From NCBI RefSeq assembly GCF_028623165.1, contig NZ_CP117768.1, positions 5,081,001-5,145,000 of the forward strand: DNA of 64,000 nucleotides. The letters run 5' to 3'. The stretch is from Nostoc sp. UHCC 0926. Lineage in GTDB: Bacteria; Cyanobacteriota; Cyanobacteriia; Cyanobacteriales; Nostocaceae. The position numbers were made by a program, and so were the translations under genes. Under the pieces are notes generated by a model. That model searched no databases and was not told the origin of the DNA. It saw only the letters and a program-made list of their open reading frames with translations. Positions 51,177-60,400 of this stretch are shown here, piece by piece; the stretch's first letter is position 1; every line of letters starts with the position of its first letter.

Positions 51177-52481
51177 TTAAATCCCACCCACAAACCGACC
51201 AGGACTTAAAATATTCTTACTATCAAACTGTTCCTTAATCAGACGCATCAGCGGCAAAGCATTCCCCGTATAGCCCCAAACATCTATTTGTTCTTTAACC
51301 GCCACTGGTGCTTCCAGAATTGTTAAAAAACCTCTATGAGCTTGAGTGCGATCGCGCACTTTCAAAACCTGATTTTTACCCTCTAATTGTAACAAACCTA
51401 AACCACTACCAATGTGAATTAAACCTAACTCTACCTGAGTCAAAATCTCCACGGCAGCAGTAGGTAACACTCCTATTTTGCAGCTAATTACAGATTCTGT
51501 GGCAGTATAATGTATTCGTTCTTGCAATCTCTGCCATAGACTAGCCTCATCACCATCTACATAAATAGCCCCATCTAACCCCAACTTTTGCCCTACTTCC
51601 AAAACTCGGTTTGACTGTTCCTTAACACTCTCACTAATACTTTGAAAGCGAGCAATTAATCCCAGTCCTTCACCCAAACCTAAGCTGGACACCAGTTTAG
51701 TTGATAGCAAATCAGCTTGGACTGGTGTTAACGCTGAACCTCGAAGGATATCAGCTGCTTGGGATACAGCCTCCGCCGTACCAGTTAGTACCACCGTCCC
51801 CGATGCCTCAGCTAGCGGATACAGGCGAAAAGTTAGTTGACTAATAAAGCCTAATGTGCCATACGACCCAGTAAGCAACTTCATCAAGTCATATCCGGCA
51901 ACATTTTTAACTACTCTTCCGCCAGCTTTGGCGACTTGTCCATCAGCACGGACAAAGGTAATACCTAGTAACTGGTCGCGCACACTACCATAACGTTGCC
52001 GCAGAGAACCTGTATCACCTGTAGCAACAATACCGCCAATGGTTGCTAATTCTGGTGCTGTGGGGTCAAGGGCAAGAAATTGCCGCGACTTTGCCAAAAG
52101 TGCTTGGAGATTAGAGAATTTCATCCCAGCTTCTACCGTGATTGTCAAATCGCCAACAGCGTGTTCAATCAGTTGGTTGAGCCGCTCTGTACTGACTACA
52201 ACATCAATCCCCTTGGCTAAACCACCCCAGTTGAGTTTACTACTATTACCACAGGGGAGGACGCGCCAGTTGTTACTGTGAGCTGTGGCAATGACTGCTG
52301 CTAGCTGTTGTTGGCTGCGGGGATAGACGATACAACTGGGAGGATTTCCAGAAGCGATCGCCTGTTGGATACGTTTTTGCTGACCTAGTTCGATGTTTTC
52401 CCAAAGGCAAACAGCATTTTCTTCGCCGACGATAGATGCAAAATAAGAAGCGTAGACGCCTTGCGGCTTGTCGTTAGACAT
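51177..52481 (-). CDS. glcE: Glycolate dehydrogenase FAD-binding subunit
   Basis: A 434-residue FAD-binding oxidoreductase (PCMH fold). The FAD-binding domain (about 50-220) shows CIVYPRSQQQLAAVIATAHS, then VLPCGNSSKLNWGG, ATIGGIVATGDTGSLRQRYG and GRVVKNVAGYDLMKLLTGSY. The C-terminal domain ends MRLIKEQFDSKNILSPGRFV, the common end of GlcD/GlcE-like enzymes. With GlcF it oxidises glycolate from the oxygenase reaction of Rubisco. The first eleven residues (MSNDKPQGVYA) are not family sequence: their codons are a copy of a dispersed repeat (52450-52484), and conserved sequence begins at SYFASIVGEENAV. There is no alternative ATG before the conserved part. Confidence 0.88.
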   Translation of the reverse strand: MSNDKPQGVYASYFASIVGEENAVCLWENIELGQQKRIQQAIASGNPPSCIVYPRSQQQLAAVIATAHSNNWRVLPCGNSSKLNWGGLAKGIDVVVSTERLNQLIEHAVGDLTITVEAGMKFSNLQALLAKSRQFLALDPTAPELATIGGIVATGDTGSLRQRYGSVRDQLLGITFVRADGQVAKAGGRVVKNVAGYDLMKLLTGSYGTLGFISQLTFRLYPLAEASGTVVLTGTAEAVSQAADILRGSALTPVQADLLSTKLVSSLGLGEGLGLIARFQSISESVKEQSNRVLEVGQKLGLDGAIYVDGDEASLWQRLQERIHYTATESVISCKIGVLPTAAVEILTQVELGLIHIGSGLGLLQLEGKNQVLKVRDRTQAHRGFLTILEAPVAVKEQIDVWGYTGNALPLMRLIKEQFDSKNILSPGRFVGGI

Positions 52482-52849
52482 CGCTTTGATTCAGTATTAT
52501 TTTTATTTACGCCCTACATCTAATTTACTGGCTAACCTGACTAAAAAAGCGCATTGCCATTAATATAGCGGTTCTCGACCCAGTGAAGGTACAATTTTGA
52601 CCTCTCTCCAAACCTCTCTTCTAAAAGGAGAGAAGCTTTGAATTTTCCCCCTTCCCGAAGCGGGAAGGGGGTTAGGGGGTTAGGTCTGTTTCCATAGGTC
52701 TTTTTTATCGGCGTGTTTGACCAACCTAAGCGATCGCCCGCGATCAAATCTCCAGTTGGCAAAATGAAGCGCTTGAGGTTTATCAAGATTTTAGTGCTGA
52801 CTATAAACTTTAATTTCTTTACACCTAACTACTTAGCATTTTCAAAATT
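52482..52849. other. Gap with palindromic repeat
   Basis: No gene. It holds a GC-rich palindrome (CCCCCTTCCCGAAGCGGGAAGGGGG, about 52648-52672), an ACCTCTCTCC-type dispersed repeat and HIP1-like sites. It contains the promoter of glcE-glcF on the minus strand. Confidence 0.5.
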
Positions 52850-53908
52850 TTAAGCCAGAACCACTGCTGGTTGTTGCCAGCGTCCCACCGCCTTACCAAT
52901 CACTGATAATTCTTGCATCAAGTTATCGAAACGGTCTGGTGTCAGAGATTGGGGCCCATCAGATAAGGCTTTGGCAGGGTTGGGGTGAACCTCTATCATC
53001 AGGGAATCGGTGCCAGCTGCGATCGCAGCCATTGCCATTGAAGGCACAAACTCAGACCAACCTACGCCGTGGCTAGGGTCAATCATAATTGGCAGGTGAG
53101 TCAGCTTTCGCAACACTGGCACTACCGATAAATCCAGCGTATTTCGCGTATACTGGCGGTCAAAGGTGCGTATTCCCCTTTCACACAAGATTACATTCGG
53201 ATTGCCAGATGCCAAAACATACTCGGCTGCCATCAACCAATCTTCAATAGTAGCTGCCATTCCCCGCTTCAAGAGAACTGGTTTCGCCTGCGCTCCCACT
53301 TTTTTGAGCAAAGAGAAATTCTGCATATTTCTTGCCCCCACCTGGATCACGTCAGCAATTTCGGCAATTTTATCCAGGTCAGCGGCATCCATCACTTCTG
53401 TAATAATACCTAGTCCACTGACTTCCCGCGCCTTCGCCAACAAATCTAAAGCACTCTCACCATGTCCTTGGAAGGCATAGGGTGAAGTTCGAGGTTTGTA
53501 TGCCCCGCCGCGCAAAAACTTGGCTCCAGCCGTTTTGACGCGCCGCGCTGTCTCCAGAATCATTTCTTCATTTTCTACGGAGCAGGGACCGGCAACGACT
53601 ACCAAGGGGTGGTGTTCACCAAATACTACTGCTCCATTAGGAGTATTAACTACCACTTCTGAAGCTTCGTCGTGACGGTACTGGCGACTTGCTCGTTTGT
53701 AAGGCTGCTCTACTCGCAACACCTGCTCAATCCAAGGGCTAACTTCTTGAATTTGTAGTGGATCTAAGTTGGCGGTTTCACCTACTAGACCAATAACTAC
53801 TTTGTGTTGACCAATAATTTTTTCTGGAGTTAGCCCCCAGCTAGTTAGTTCCTGATCAATGCGGTTTATTTCCGCCTCTGGGGAACCACTTTTCATTACT
53901 ATAATCAT
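52850..53908 (-). CDS. aroF: 3-deoxy-7-phosphoheptulonate (DAHP) synthase, AroF/type I-beta
   Basis: At 352 residues this is the first enzyme of the shikimate pathway, joining phosphoenolpyruvate and erythrose 4-phosphate. An N-terminal ferredoxin-like regulatory domain (about 1-70, IIVMKSGSPEAEINRIDQEL) precedes the barrel. Barrel motifs: VVVAGPCSVENEEMILETAR, AKFLRGGAYKPRTSPYAFQG (PEP and metal site), VLLKRGMAATIEDWLMAAEY, NVILCERGIRTFDRQYTRNT and MIDPSHGVGWSEFVPSMAMA with the metal-binding H. The enzyme is of the Thermotoga-like beta subfamily, controlled by aromatic amino acids through the N-terminal domain. It is monocistronic. Confidence 0.95.
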   Translation of the reverse strand: MIIVMKSGSPEAEINRIDQELTSWGLTPEKIIGQHKVVIGLVGETANLDPLQIQEVSPWIEQVLRVEQPYKRASRQYRHDEASEVVVNTPNGAVVFGEHHPLVVVAGPCSVENEEMILETARRVKTAGAKFLRGGAYKPRTSPYAFQGHGESALDLLAKAREVSGLGIITEVMDAADLDKIAEIADVIQVGARNMQNFSLLKKVGAQAKPVLLKRGMAATIEDWLMAAEYVLASGNPNVILCERGIRTFDRQYTRNTLDLSVVPVLRKLTHLPIMIDPSHGVGWSEFVPSMAMAAIAAGTDSLMIEVHPNPAKALSDGPQSLTPDRFDNLMQELSVIGKAVGRWQQPAVVLA

Positions 53909-54247
53909 GTAAAACTTCCTAATTAATTGAGTAAAATTTTCTTTAAATGGGCTAACTTTATTGTTGCCTATTGCGCTAATTACGAATATTTAAAAATAAA
54001 ATTTATTTACAAAATATACCGCTCAGTCAGTGGCTTGACGCTCAGTCAGTGATTTTACTGTTAAACAATAGGATATGGAGTATAAAAATTATTACATAAT
54101 TTTAATTAGTAATGTTGAAGTTATAAAATTTCAACTTCAACATTCACGGGTTCGGCACTTCCTTCAAGTCGGGAAACCCGCCCAACGGAGTGCCTCACTT
54201 CTTCATTTACCCAATATCGTAGTTATCTAATCCCTGAGCGCCGTTCA
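53909..54247. other. Intergenic region with an inverted repeat
   Basis: Contains a perfect 12-bp inverted repeat AATGTTGAAGTT / AACTTCAACATT (54111-54122 with 54133-54144), a direct repeat GCTCAGTCAGTG (about 54022 and 54040) and the aroF promoter. No gene seen. Confidence 0.5.
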
Positions 54248-54718
54248 TTATGAGTTTTTTTGCCGAGTTTCGCGCCAAGCTCCCACCATTCGTCCCCAAT
54301 TGGTGTTGAACTCACCCAAACCCAGCAGACTTCCGACTCTTTCTTCATCCCAAGAGGCAGAGAGAACGCCATAAGTTATCCCTAAAACTCCCAAACCAAA
54401 TAATCCCATATTCACCAATAACACGGCGATGGGAGCTAGTTGGATGTGAGAGTAGATAGCAAGCAGATAGCTGACAACCAAGGTGGTAATGCCCAAAGCC
54501 GTTGGTACACCACAGAACGCAGCTACCCGTCGGATCATCCGCTGGCTGACTACTTGGGGAATAGCCATCTCTTGTTTGGTGTAAGACCGTTTTCTATCAG
54601 CTTGTTTGCCAGATTCCTCTGGCTGTGCTGCCGATTTAGTTTGAGTTTTTGCGGGTTTTTGGCGCTTTTTGTTTGGTTCAAAGGGCAAGCGGCTGCGTTC
54701 AGATTCTTCAGCAGACAT
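54248..54718 (-). CDS. PAM68-like photosystem assembly protein
   Basis: A 156-residue protein of the PAM68/DUF3464 family. The first 60 residues are charged and low-complexity (RSRLPFEPNKKRQKPAKTQT). Then come IPQVVSQRMIRRVAAFCGVP and two membrane helices (about 70-90, LGITTLVVSYLLAIYSHI; about 97-120, IAVLLVNMGLFGLGVLGITY), followed by the signature GVLSASWDEERVGSLLGLGE and FNTNWGRMVGAW. Homologues help photosystem II assembly at the thylakoid membrane. It starts 12 bp after the rpsO stop on the same strand, so the two are cotranscribed. Confidence 0.9.
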   Translation of the reverse strand: MSAEESERSRLPFEPNKKRQKPAKTQTKSAAQPEESGKQADRKRSYTKQEMAIPQVVSQRMIRRVAAFCGVPTALGITTLVVSYLLAIYSHIQLAPIAVLLVNMGLFGLGVLGITYGVLSASWDEERVGSLLGLGEFNTNWGRMVGAWRETRQKNS

Positions 54719-54730
54719 AAGCGGTAGTCC

Positions 54731-55000
54731 CTATCCACGAATACCGAGGCGAGCAATCAAAGCTTGATACTTTTCTCGGCTTTCCTGCGATATATAGGCT
54801 AGAAGACGCTTGCGCTGACCAATTAGCTTCAACAGTCCCCGCCGGGAAGAATGGTCTTTTTTATTTGCCTGGAGATGTTCGCTGAGGCGGTTGATGCGCT
54901 CAGTTAGCATGGCAACTTGGACATCAGCCGAACCAGTGTCGGTTTCGTGAACTTGGTAGTTGGAAATTATTTCTTGTTTCCGCAGTTGCGTCAGAGCCAT
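54731..55000 (-). CDS. rpsO: 30S ribosomal protein S15
   Basis: An 89-residue S15, normal for bacteria. It starts MALTQLRKQEIISNYQVHET, then DTGSADVQVAMLTERINRLS, EHLQANKKDHSSRRGLLKLI and GQRKRLLAYISQESREKYQA, ending IARLGIRG. These are the 16S-rRNA-binding (helix 22) residues of the family (TGS and H-S-R-R-G-L). S15 nucleates the central domain of the 30S subunit and often represses its own mRNA. An upstream ATG would add 16 unrelated residues and is rejected. It leads the rpsO-pam68 pair. Confidence 0.96.
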   Translation of the reverse strand: MALTQLRKQEIISNYQVHETDTGSADVQVAMLTERINRLSEHLQANKKDHSSRRGLLKLIGQRKRLLAYISQESREKYQALIARLGIRG

Positions 55001-55350
55001 GATCGATTCAATTTCTAGTTTTTCTAAATGTATGCAGCAGTCTCCCATAATATCACAGCCCTCAAGCTGGATGTGGAATCATCTTTGCTGCTACACCTTT
55101 CACTCTAAAAGACTAAGTAAGTCAGAAGCCAGACTCCAGTATCCTCTGGTAGTAGAGGTAGTGTGTATAATTCATAACTAATTGTATTTGCAGATGCGAT
55201 CGCTTCACAATCCAATACCTGCCGCAATCCTGCTATTGCGATGTTCACAGGAATTTATGGGCGTGATTACAAGAGTTGATACAGGAGGCGATCACCAATC
55301 GTAGCTTAAATCTGGTGGGAAAAGTCAAATTTAAGCAATGATGAGAGATG

Positions 55351-55652
55351 CAAGCAGGTCTTTCCTCAGTGCAAAAACTACACCAGTTCGTAGAAGAAGT
55401 ATTGCTACCAAATGTTCAAAACGAATCTCTGGCAGATGCCAAAGCCGAACGTATTTTCACATTGATGAGATTGATAGTTTGTTAAGTTTGAATTTTCCTG
55501 TCAGTGACTTCTTTACCTGGATTCGTTATTGCTATAATCAGCAGGCACATGACCCGAATTTTCAACGCTTGGGATTTACACTATTTGGGGTAGCCATTCC
55601 ATCTGATCTAATTTCTGATAAACGTCGCACACCTTTTAACAATCGCGCAATA
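55351..55652 (+). pseudogene. Fragment of an AAA-like (AAA_35) STAND gene
   Basis: Two frames together give GLSSVQKLHQFVEEVLLPNV, QNE, and then, after a shift around 55430, HIDEIDSLLSLNFPVSDFF, TWIRYCYNQQAHDPNFQRLG and FTLFGVAIPSDLISDKRRTP. The IDEIDSLLSLNFPxDDFF...IRYCYNQR block is the Walker B and following region of the cyanobacterial AAA-like domain (Pfam AAA_35 type). Walker A, the N-terminus and everything after are missing. It is a short remnant of a formerly much larger gene. The rest of 55001-55709 has no gene. Confidence 0.7.
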
Positions 55653-55709
55653 AGAACAAAGTCAAACAGAGTAAACTAGAACCTACATCTACTATTTGGC
55701 TGGCTACTG

Positions 55710-57374
55710 CTAAACAAATATCTTGGCTGTATAGCTTGGCAAGTCAGTGATTAAACTATCTTTCCCAACTTCCACTTCCCGCTTGAGGAACCAATCTTGC
55801 CAATACTCAGCAGTTGGGAAGTCTGGAATTTGATATTTAGTTAGATTCTGGTCAGAAAAATTAGCCACGACAACGACATAAGAATTCTGCTCATCCCAGC
55901 GAGTGTAAGCCAGCACTTTATCGTCGGCATTTTCGTAGAAAAACTTGATATTGTCACTTTGCAAGGCGAGATTCTGCTTGCGTAGAGCAATGAGTTTTTG
56001 ATAATACTCAAATAAATCACGATTCTGGTCACCTGATAACAAAGACCAATTAATCTTCTGTGGCTTAGTCACATCTTCGCTTTTTAGCTGGTATTCGCCA
56101 AACTCCTCTCCCATCCAGAGCATTGGTATACCCATCGCTGTCATTAACAGAACAGCTGCTAACTTCGCTCGCTGAAATGCGTCTGTGTCAAAGATACCGC
56201 GATCGCCTAATTCTCGCAATAGACGTTCGCGATCGTGGGTTGCCAAATAATTTATCACATTGGTAGCGATCGCATAACCCTGCTGCTTGGGATCTAAAAT
56301 TTCCTTTAGTTGTTCTATTTCAAATGTTTCTCCACAAATATATGGAACTATAAAGTACCGAAAACTCTCATGCCAACAACCATCTAATGGCCCATCTGGC
56401 TTGACTACAGTTTTTGTATCGGGAATATGTTCAGCAATATTATAAAACTGCTTGGGTGCAGCATGCTTTTTCCCTTTCTGTGCTAGCCAGTCGAAAAATT
56501 CAAAGTTAGCCAATTGGCGCACTGCATCAAAACGAATTCCATCAATGTGATACTCTTGAATGAAAAATTGCACCACATCCCCAACGTATTTCCATGCAGG
56601 TTTAATATCTAATTTTTTATCATAATTATCATAATTCAACTCTGGCCCCCAATAATTATCTGGGTCTTCAGGATAATGCATGTATTCGTAATACCAGTAA
56701 TTTCGGTCAATCAGCATTAACGGGCATTCTTCATCGGAGTGGTTATAAATTCCATCCATAAAAACGCGAATGCCTCTAGCATGACACTCATCTATTAATC
56801 GTTTTAAATCTTCTGTTGAACCGTAACTAGATTCTGTAGCAAAGAAGTGGCGGACTTTATAGCCCCAGCTATAGTTACCGGGATACTCATTAACTGGCAT
56901 TAATTCAATTGCATTAACTCCCAATTTAACCAGATAATCTAACTTGGCAATTATCCCTAAATATTTGCCTCGTTTGTCAAGGCCAACCTCATCACCAGTA
57001 AAATCTGCAACGTGCATTTCATATATGACTAATTCCCGATTGTCAGGCAACGGTTTCTCGTCATGTTGCCAAACGTAAGTATCAATAATGCGTTGCCCAT
57101 TTGTAATCTGCACCATGCTAAATTTTTCTGTTTCATTAACATCTGTTGCATTAGGGTCAATAACATCTACCCATTCATCAAGTGCAAAATTTGGGCTTTT
57201 GCTTTGAATGCGAAATTTATATTGATAAATGCCGTCTTCCAGTTTTACTTCAGTGCGGAAATAACCATCTTCACTTTTTTCCATTGGGATTTCTTTCCAC
57301 TCAGAAAAAGACCCAATTAAAGCTGCTCCTTTATTACGAGGAGCAAACAACGTAAATTCAATTAAACTTGCCAT
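55710..57374 (-). CDS. GH13 alpha-amylase family protein with CBM48
   Basis: A 554-residue glycoside hydrolase of family 13. The N-terminal domain (about 1-95) is a CBM48-like glycogen-binding fold (FTLFAPRNKGAALIGSFSEW, YQYKFRIQSKS). The barrel has the four GH13 regions: region I VFMDGIYNHSDEECP, region II GIRFDAVRQLANFEF (D nucleophile), region III IAEHIPDT (E acid) and region IV YLATHDRERLL (D, with H). The C-terminal beta-domain ends TAEYWQDWFLKREVEVGK. The layout is like branching or trehalohydrolase-type enzymes but shorter. Substrate (glycogen-type alpha-glucan) is inferred. No secretion signal, so it is cytoplasmic. Confidence 0.88.
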   Translation of the reverse strand: MASLIEFTLFAPRNKGAALIGSFSEWKEIPMEKSEDGYFRTEVKLEDGIYQYKFRIQSKSPNFALDEWVDVIDPNATDVNETEKFSMVQITNGQRIIDTYVWQHDEKPLPDNRELVIYEMHVADFTGDEVGLDKRGKYLGIIAKLDYLVKLGVNAIELMPVNEYPGNYSWGYKVRHFFATESSYGSTEDLKRLIDECHARGIRVFMDGIYNHSDEECPLMLIDRNYWYYEYMHYPEDPDNYWGPELNYDNYDKKLDIKPAWKYVGDVVQFFIQEYHIDGIRFDAVRQLANFEFFDWLAQKGKKHAAPKQFYNIAEHIPDTKTVVKPDGPLDGCWHESFRYFIVPYICGETFEIEQLKEILDPKQQGYAIATNVINYLATHDRERLLRELGDRGIFDTDAFQRAKLAAVLLMTAMGIPMLWMGEEFGEYQLKSEDVTKPQKINWSLLSGDQNRDLFEYYQKLIALRKQNLALQSDNIKFFYENADDKVLAYTRWDEQNSYVVVVANFSDQNLTKYQIPDFPTAEYWQDWFLKREVEVGKDSLITDLPSYTAKIFV

Positions 57375-57557
57375 TTCCCTTTTTTAAATATATCTTCTCG
57401 AAAGTATTCTGTGTCACCAGGTGTGAGAAGATAAACTTATTCCCTTCCTGAGACTTTCCGAGATTTTACTTCCTTCCGAATGACCATACATCTATCTTTA
57501 GTTAGTCTTGCTTGAAAAGAGATATTGCACTTTTAAATTTACTAGGCTGGGAATTTT

Positions 57558-59915
57558 TTATAAGATAGAAGACTTATTTTCTGTCGCTTCAATAAACGCT
57601 TCAAACTGACCATTAGGTGTCCATTGAATAGCCCCATCTCGTCCTGTAAAAAATAGTTTAGTTTGGCTTTCGTTCAATTCAGATAAAGCTTTTAGATCAA
57701 AGTTACTAGAAGAAGCGATCGCTACTTCTGGTTTCAGAGCAATAACTAAATCTTTTAATGACTGAGGGGCACACCACAGCACTTGTGGATGAGGCAAACT
57801 CCCATTTTGAACTAGTTTTTGTATTTCTTTAGACTTGATATTACCTACTAATAACCAATTTTGATCTAAAATTTGCAATCGTAATATGGGTAATTGCTCG
57901 CTGATTAATTGTGCCACTATTGAACCAGTTTCCACAGCTTGACCAACTGCCAGCGGTTGATAAGCTCCCTGATACTTTTGTAATTCTTGTTGAATTGCCT
58001 GAGTTGCAAGAAAATTTTCTGGCTTAGGGGAATATTCATAAAATTTTTTGATTGGTAAACGTTGTAATAATTCCAACCAAGCATTACTTTCATTGCCTTG
58101 GAAATCAGTTGCGATCGCCCAATTGATTTGATTTACACCCTGCTGTTGTAAAAACGGTAGGATTGTGAAACGTCCAGTCCCTTCATCGCCACTATTAATT
58201 ACAGTTACAGTACCTCTATCCTGAACAACTATAATTGGTTCCGTACCAGATTCTAATACCGTTATCCGAAACAATGTATTTGTAGAATGCCAAAGGGGGA
58301 TAAATACTAAAGCAATCGCAATCACATTAGCAAACCACCACCGTCGCTGCCACCAAGGCACTAGCCAAACCAATAGAATCAATACATAAATCGCCAGAAG
58401 CTGCCAAGTAGATATGCTGCCTACAGCAACAGAATTTCCTGGCAACTTGCTAAAAAATTCCACTAGTTTAATTAGCCAATCAGTAGGGTAATGCAACACT
58501 CCAGCCAGGAAGCTTCCTGCCTCAGTCCAAATTAAAGCTACTAAGGCACTGATGATTCCACCTATACTAATGATCGAAATGAATGGAGTACTAACCACAT
58601 TTAGCAACAAACTATAAGATGGTACAACTCCAAATACAAAAAGTTGTACAGGTAAAGTCCAAAGAGTTGCAGCTAGGGGAACGGCAATCAAAGCAGCGAT
58701 CGCAGGTGGTAGCCATGCTAGACGGTTGACTAATGCAGGTACCGTTACGACTAATCCTAGTGTTGCTAAAAAACTCAATTGAAAGCCTAAATCCCAAATC
58801 CATAGAGGATTAAACACTAATAACAGAGTTGCTGCTAATAGTAATGATCCCAACTGTTTTACCTTTCTTTTTAATAGCAGACCAATTAATGCCGCAAAAC
58901 CCATAATTACGGCTCTGAGTACCGCAGGTTGAAAACCTGTTAAACTCAGAAAAATGATTAAAGCCAAAAAGCCAAGGGTAAATTGCGTTGCTTTTTTTGC
59001 CCGCCTAGTTAACTGTAATATCACACTCAAAATCAAGGAAGTTTGGAACCCGGAGGCTGCTAAAGCATGAGCTAATCCTGCTTGTACAAACAAGTCGCGG
59101 ATATCGTAAGGTAAATCTACAGCTTTGCTGCCTAAAACCATTGCACTGACAAGAGGCCCTTCCGGGATACCCAACCAACGAACTTGCGATCGCACAATTC
59201 GCTCCCGAATTTGCCACCATCCCCATTTACGTTCCTGATCCAAAACATTTATTTGTCGCCCAATCAAACCAGCAAACGTTCCTTCTTGCTTGAGAAACTT
59301 CTGAAAATCGAAACCACCAGGATTGGAAGCCGCCTTTGGTTTGTACAAAATCCCAGTCACAGCAATTTGTTGACTAGGGTATAACCCAGTAGCTTGAAGT
59401 ATAGGCACTGTCACATACAATTTGCCCGTTACCCCTTTTGGGACACCTGCTGAACCTTTTTCATTTTTGACTTCATCTAGCTGAGTCGCTTCCAGCCAAA
59501 ATTGTCCTCGCTGACTGCGAGTCAAGCGGGGATTACTCGCCACTTCTCCACGAACAATTACAAGTTGTTCTTGATTACTGCTATTTCCAGGCGGGACGAA
59601 CTGACTAATATCTTTTGCACCCGGTTGCGGCACTCGCCATTGAAAATATAGAGTTGCCAATAATCCCACTAAGCCAGCAGCTAGCCATATTCGAGCATGG
59701 GGAGTAGTTTGCCAAGTGTTGTTAAGCACTGTTTTATTTTTGCCTCCAGCATTTTCTGGTTTCTGAGCAAGTTGCCCTGAAGTGGTGTGTCTTCTAAAAA
59801 GAATTGCTCCCACTATTCCCAGAACCAAAATCCACACACCACCCCAAGGAACTGCTGTAAACAGCAACCCAAAAATGTAGCCAAGACAAATAATTACACC
59901 ACTGGTTTGAATCAT
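57558..59915 (-). CDS. comEC: ComEC/Rec2-related competence protein
   Basis: About 785 residues, the membrane channel used for DNA uptake in natural transformation. N-terminal membrane helices (about 1-95) are followed by an OB-like domain (about 95-240, VIVRGEVASNPRLTRSQRGQ, KLYVTVPILQATGLYPSQQI). Next is the competence domain (about 245-560) with FVQAGLAHALAASGFQTSLI (the 'GLxHxLAvSGxH' motif in which the final His is replaced by Q) and many helices. The C-terminal beta-lactamase-like part lacks the H-x-D-x-D-H metal motif (INWAIATDFQGNESNAW stands there), so nuclease action is doubtful. I start it at the ATG of MIQTSGVII; a TTG at 59942 is possible. Confidence 0.88.
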   Translation of the reverse strand: MIQTSGVIICLGYIFGLLFTAVPWGGVWILVLGIVGAILFRRHTTSGQLAQKPENAGGKNKTVLNNTWQTTPHARIWLAAGLVGLLATLYFQWRVPQPGAKDISQFVPPGNSSNQEQLVIVRGEVASNPRLTRSQRGQFWLEATQLDEVKNEKGSAGVPKGVTGKLYVTVPILQATGLYPSQQIAVTGILYKPKAASNPGGFDFQKFLKQEGTFAGLIGRQINVLDQERKWGWWQIRERIVRSQVRWLGIPEGPLVSAMVLGSKAVDLPYDIRDLFVQAGLAHALAASGFQTSLILSVILQLTRRAKKATQFTLGFLALIIFLSLTGFQPAVLRAVIMGFAALIGLLLKRKVKQLGSLLLAATLLLVFNPLWIWDLGFQLSFLATLGLVVTVPALVNRLAWLPPAIAALIAVPLAATLWTLPVQLFVFGVVPSYSLLLNVVSTPFISIISIGGIISALVALIWTEAGSFLAGVLHYPTDWLIKLVEFFSKLPGNSVAVGSISTWQLLAIYVLILLVWLVPWWQRRWWFANVIAIALVFIPLWHSTNTLFRITVLESGTEPIIVVQDRGTVTVINSGDEGTGRFTILPFLQQQGVNQINWAIATDFQGNESNAWLELLQRLPIKKFYEYSPKPENFLATQAIQQELQKYQGAYQPLAVGQAVETGSIVAQLISEQLPILRLQILDQNWLLVGNIKSKEIQKLVQNGSLPHPQVLWCAPQSLKDLVIALKPEVAIASSSNFDLKALSELNESQTKLFFTGRDGAIQWTPNGQFEAFIEATENKSSIL

Positions 59916-60192
59916 AAAATTTTTTGTAAAAGCACCTGACAATCCGAATTTGCATCTGACTTAAAAATAGCTAGGGTAGCAATAGAGAAAAATCGGCGTT
60001 GCTGAATTTGGCTATGAAATTCAAAAATCAAATATTCCAAACTCTTATTATCTGCGCCTGGAGCGCCTACCGAAGTTTTGAGTGGCTTTCGCCGCTCAAA
60101 CTTCTCTCTGCGTGAGCTTTTCATCTCTTTAATCAGCAACTCCGAAAAATTTTTATGCTTGTGGTGAAGTATAGTCCATCAAGTTTATACAA

Positions 60193-60216
60193 ACAAAGCC
60201 CGCATCGGCGGGCCTT
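60193..60216 (-). terminator. Hairpin terminator downstream of glyQ
   Basis: On the minus strand GCCCGC-CGAT-GCGGGC is followed by TTTGTTTGT, about 185 bp after the glyQ stop. The remaining sequence from 59943 to 60400 shows no gene. Confidence 0.65.
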
Positions 60217-60400
60217 ATCCTTGTAGCCTTAATGTTCTAGACTCAAGATTTAACGGTATTTCTGACTTTTAGCAATAGCGACATCATAAAGACATACCTA
60301 GCTTAAACCTCAGTGCAGCATGGAGAAACAGAACACAAAGTGCTATGCTGACCAAATATGCAATTGTTCCTAGCGGATTTAGTTCGTGTAGCCACACCCT

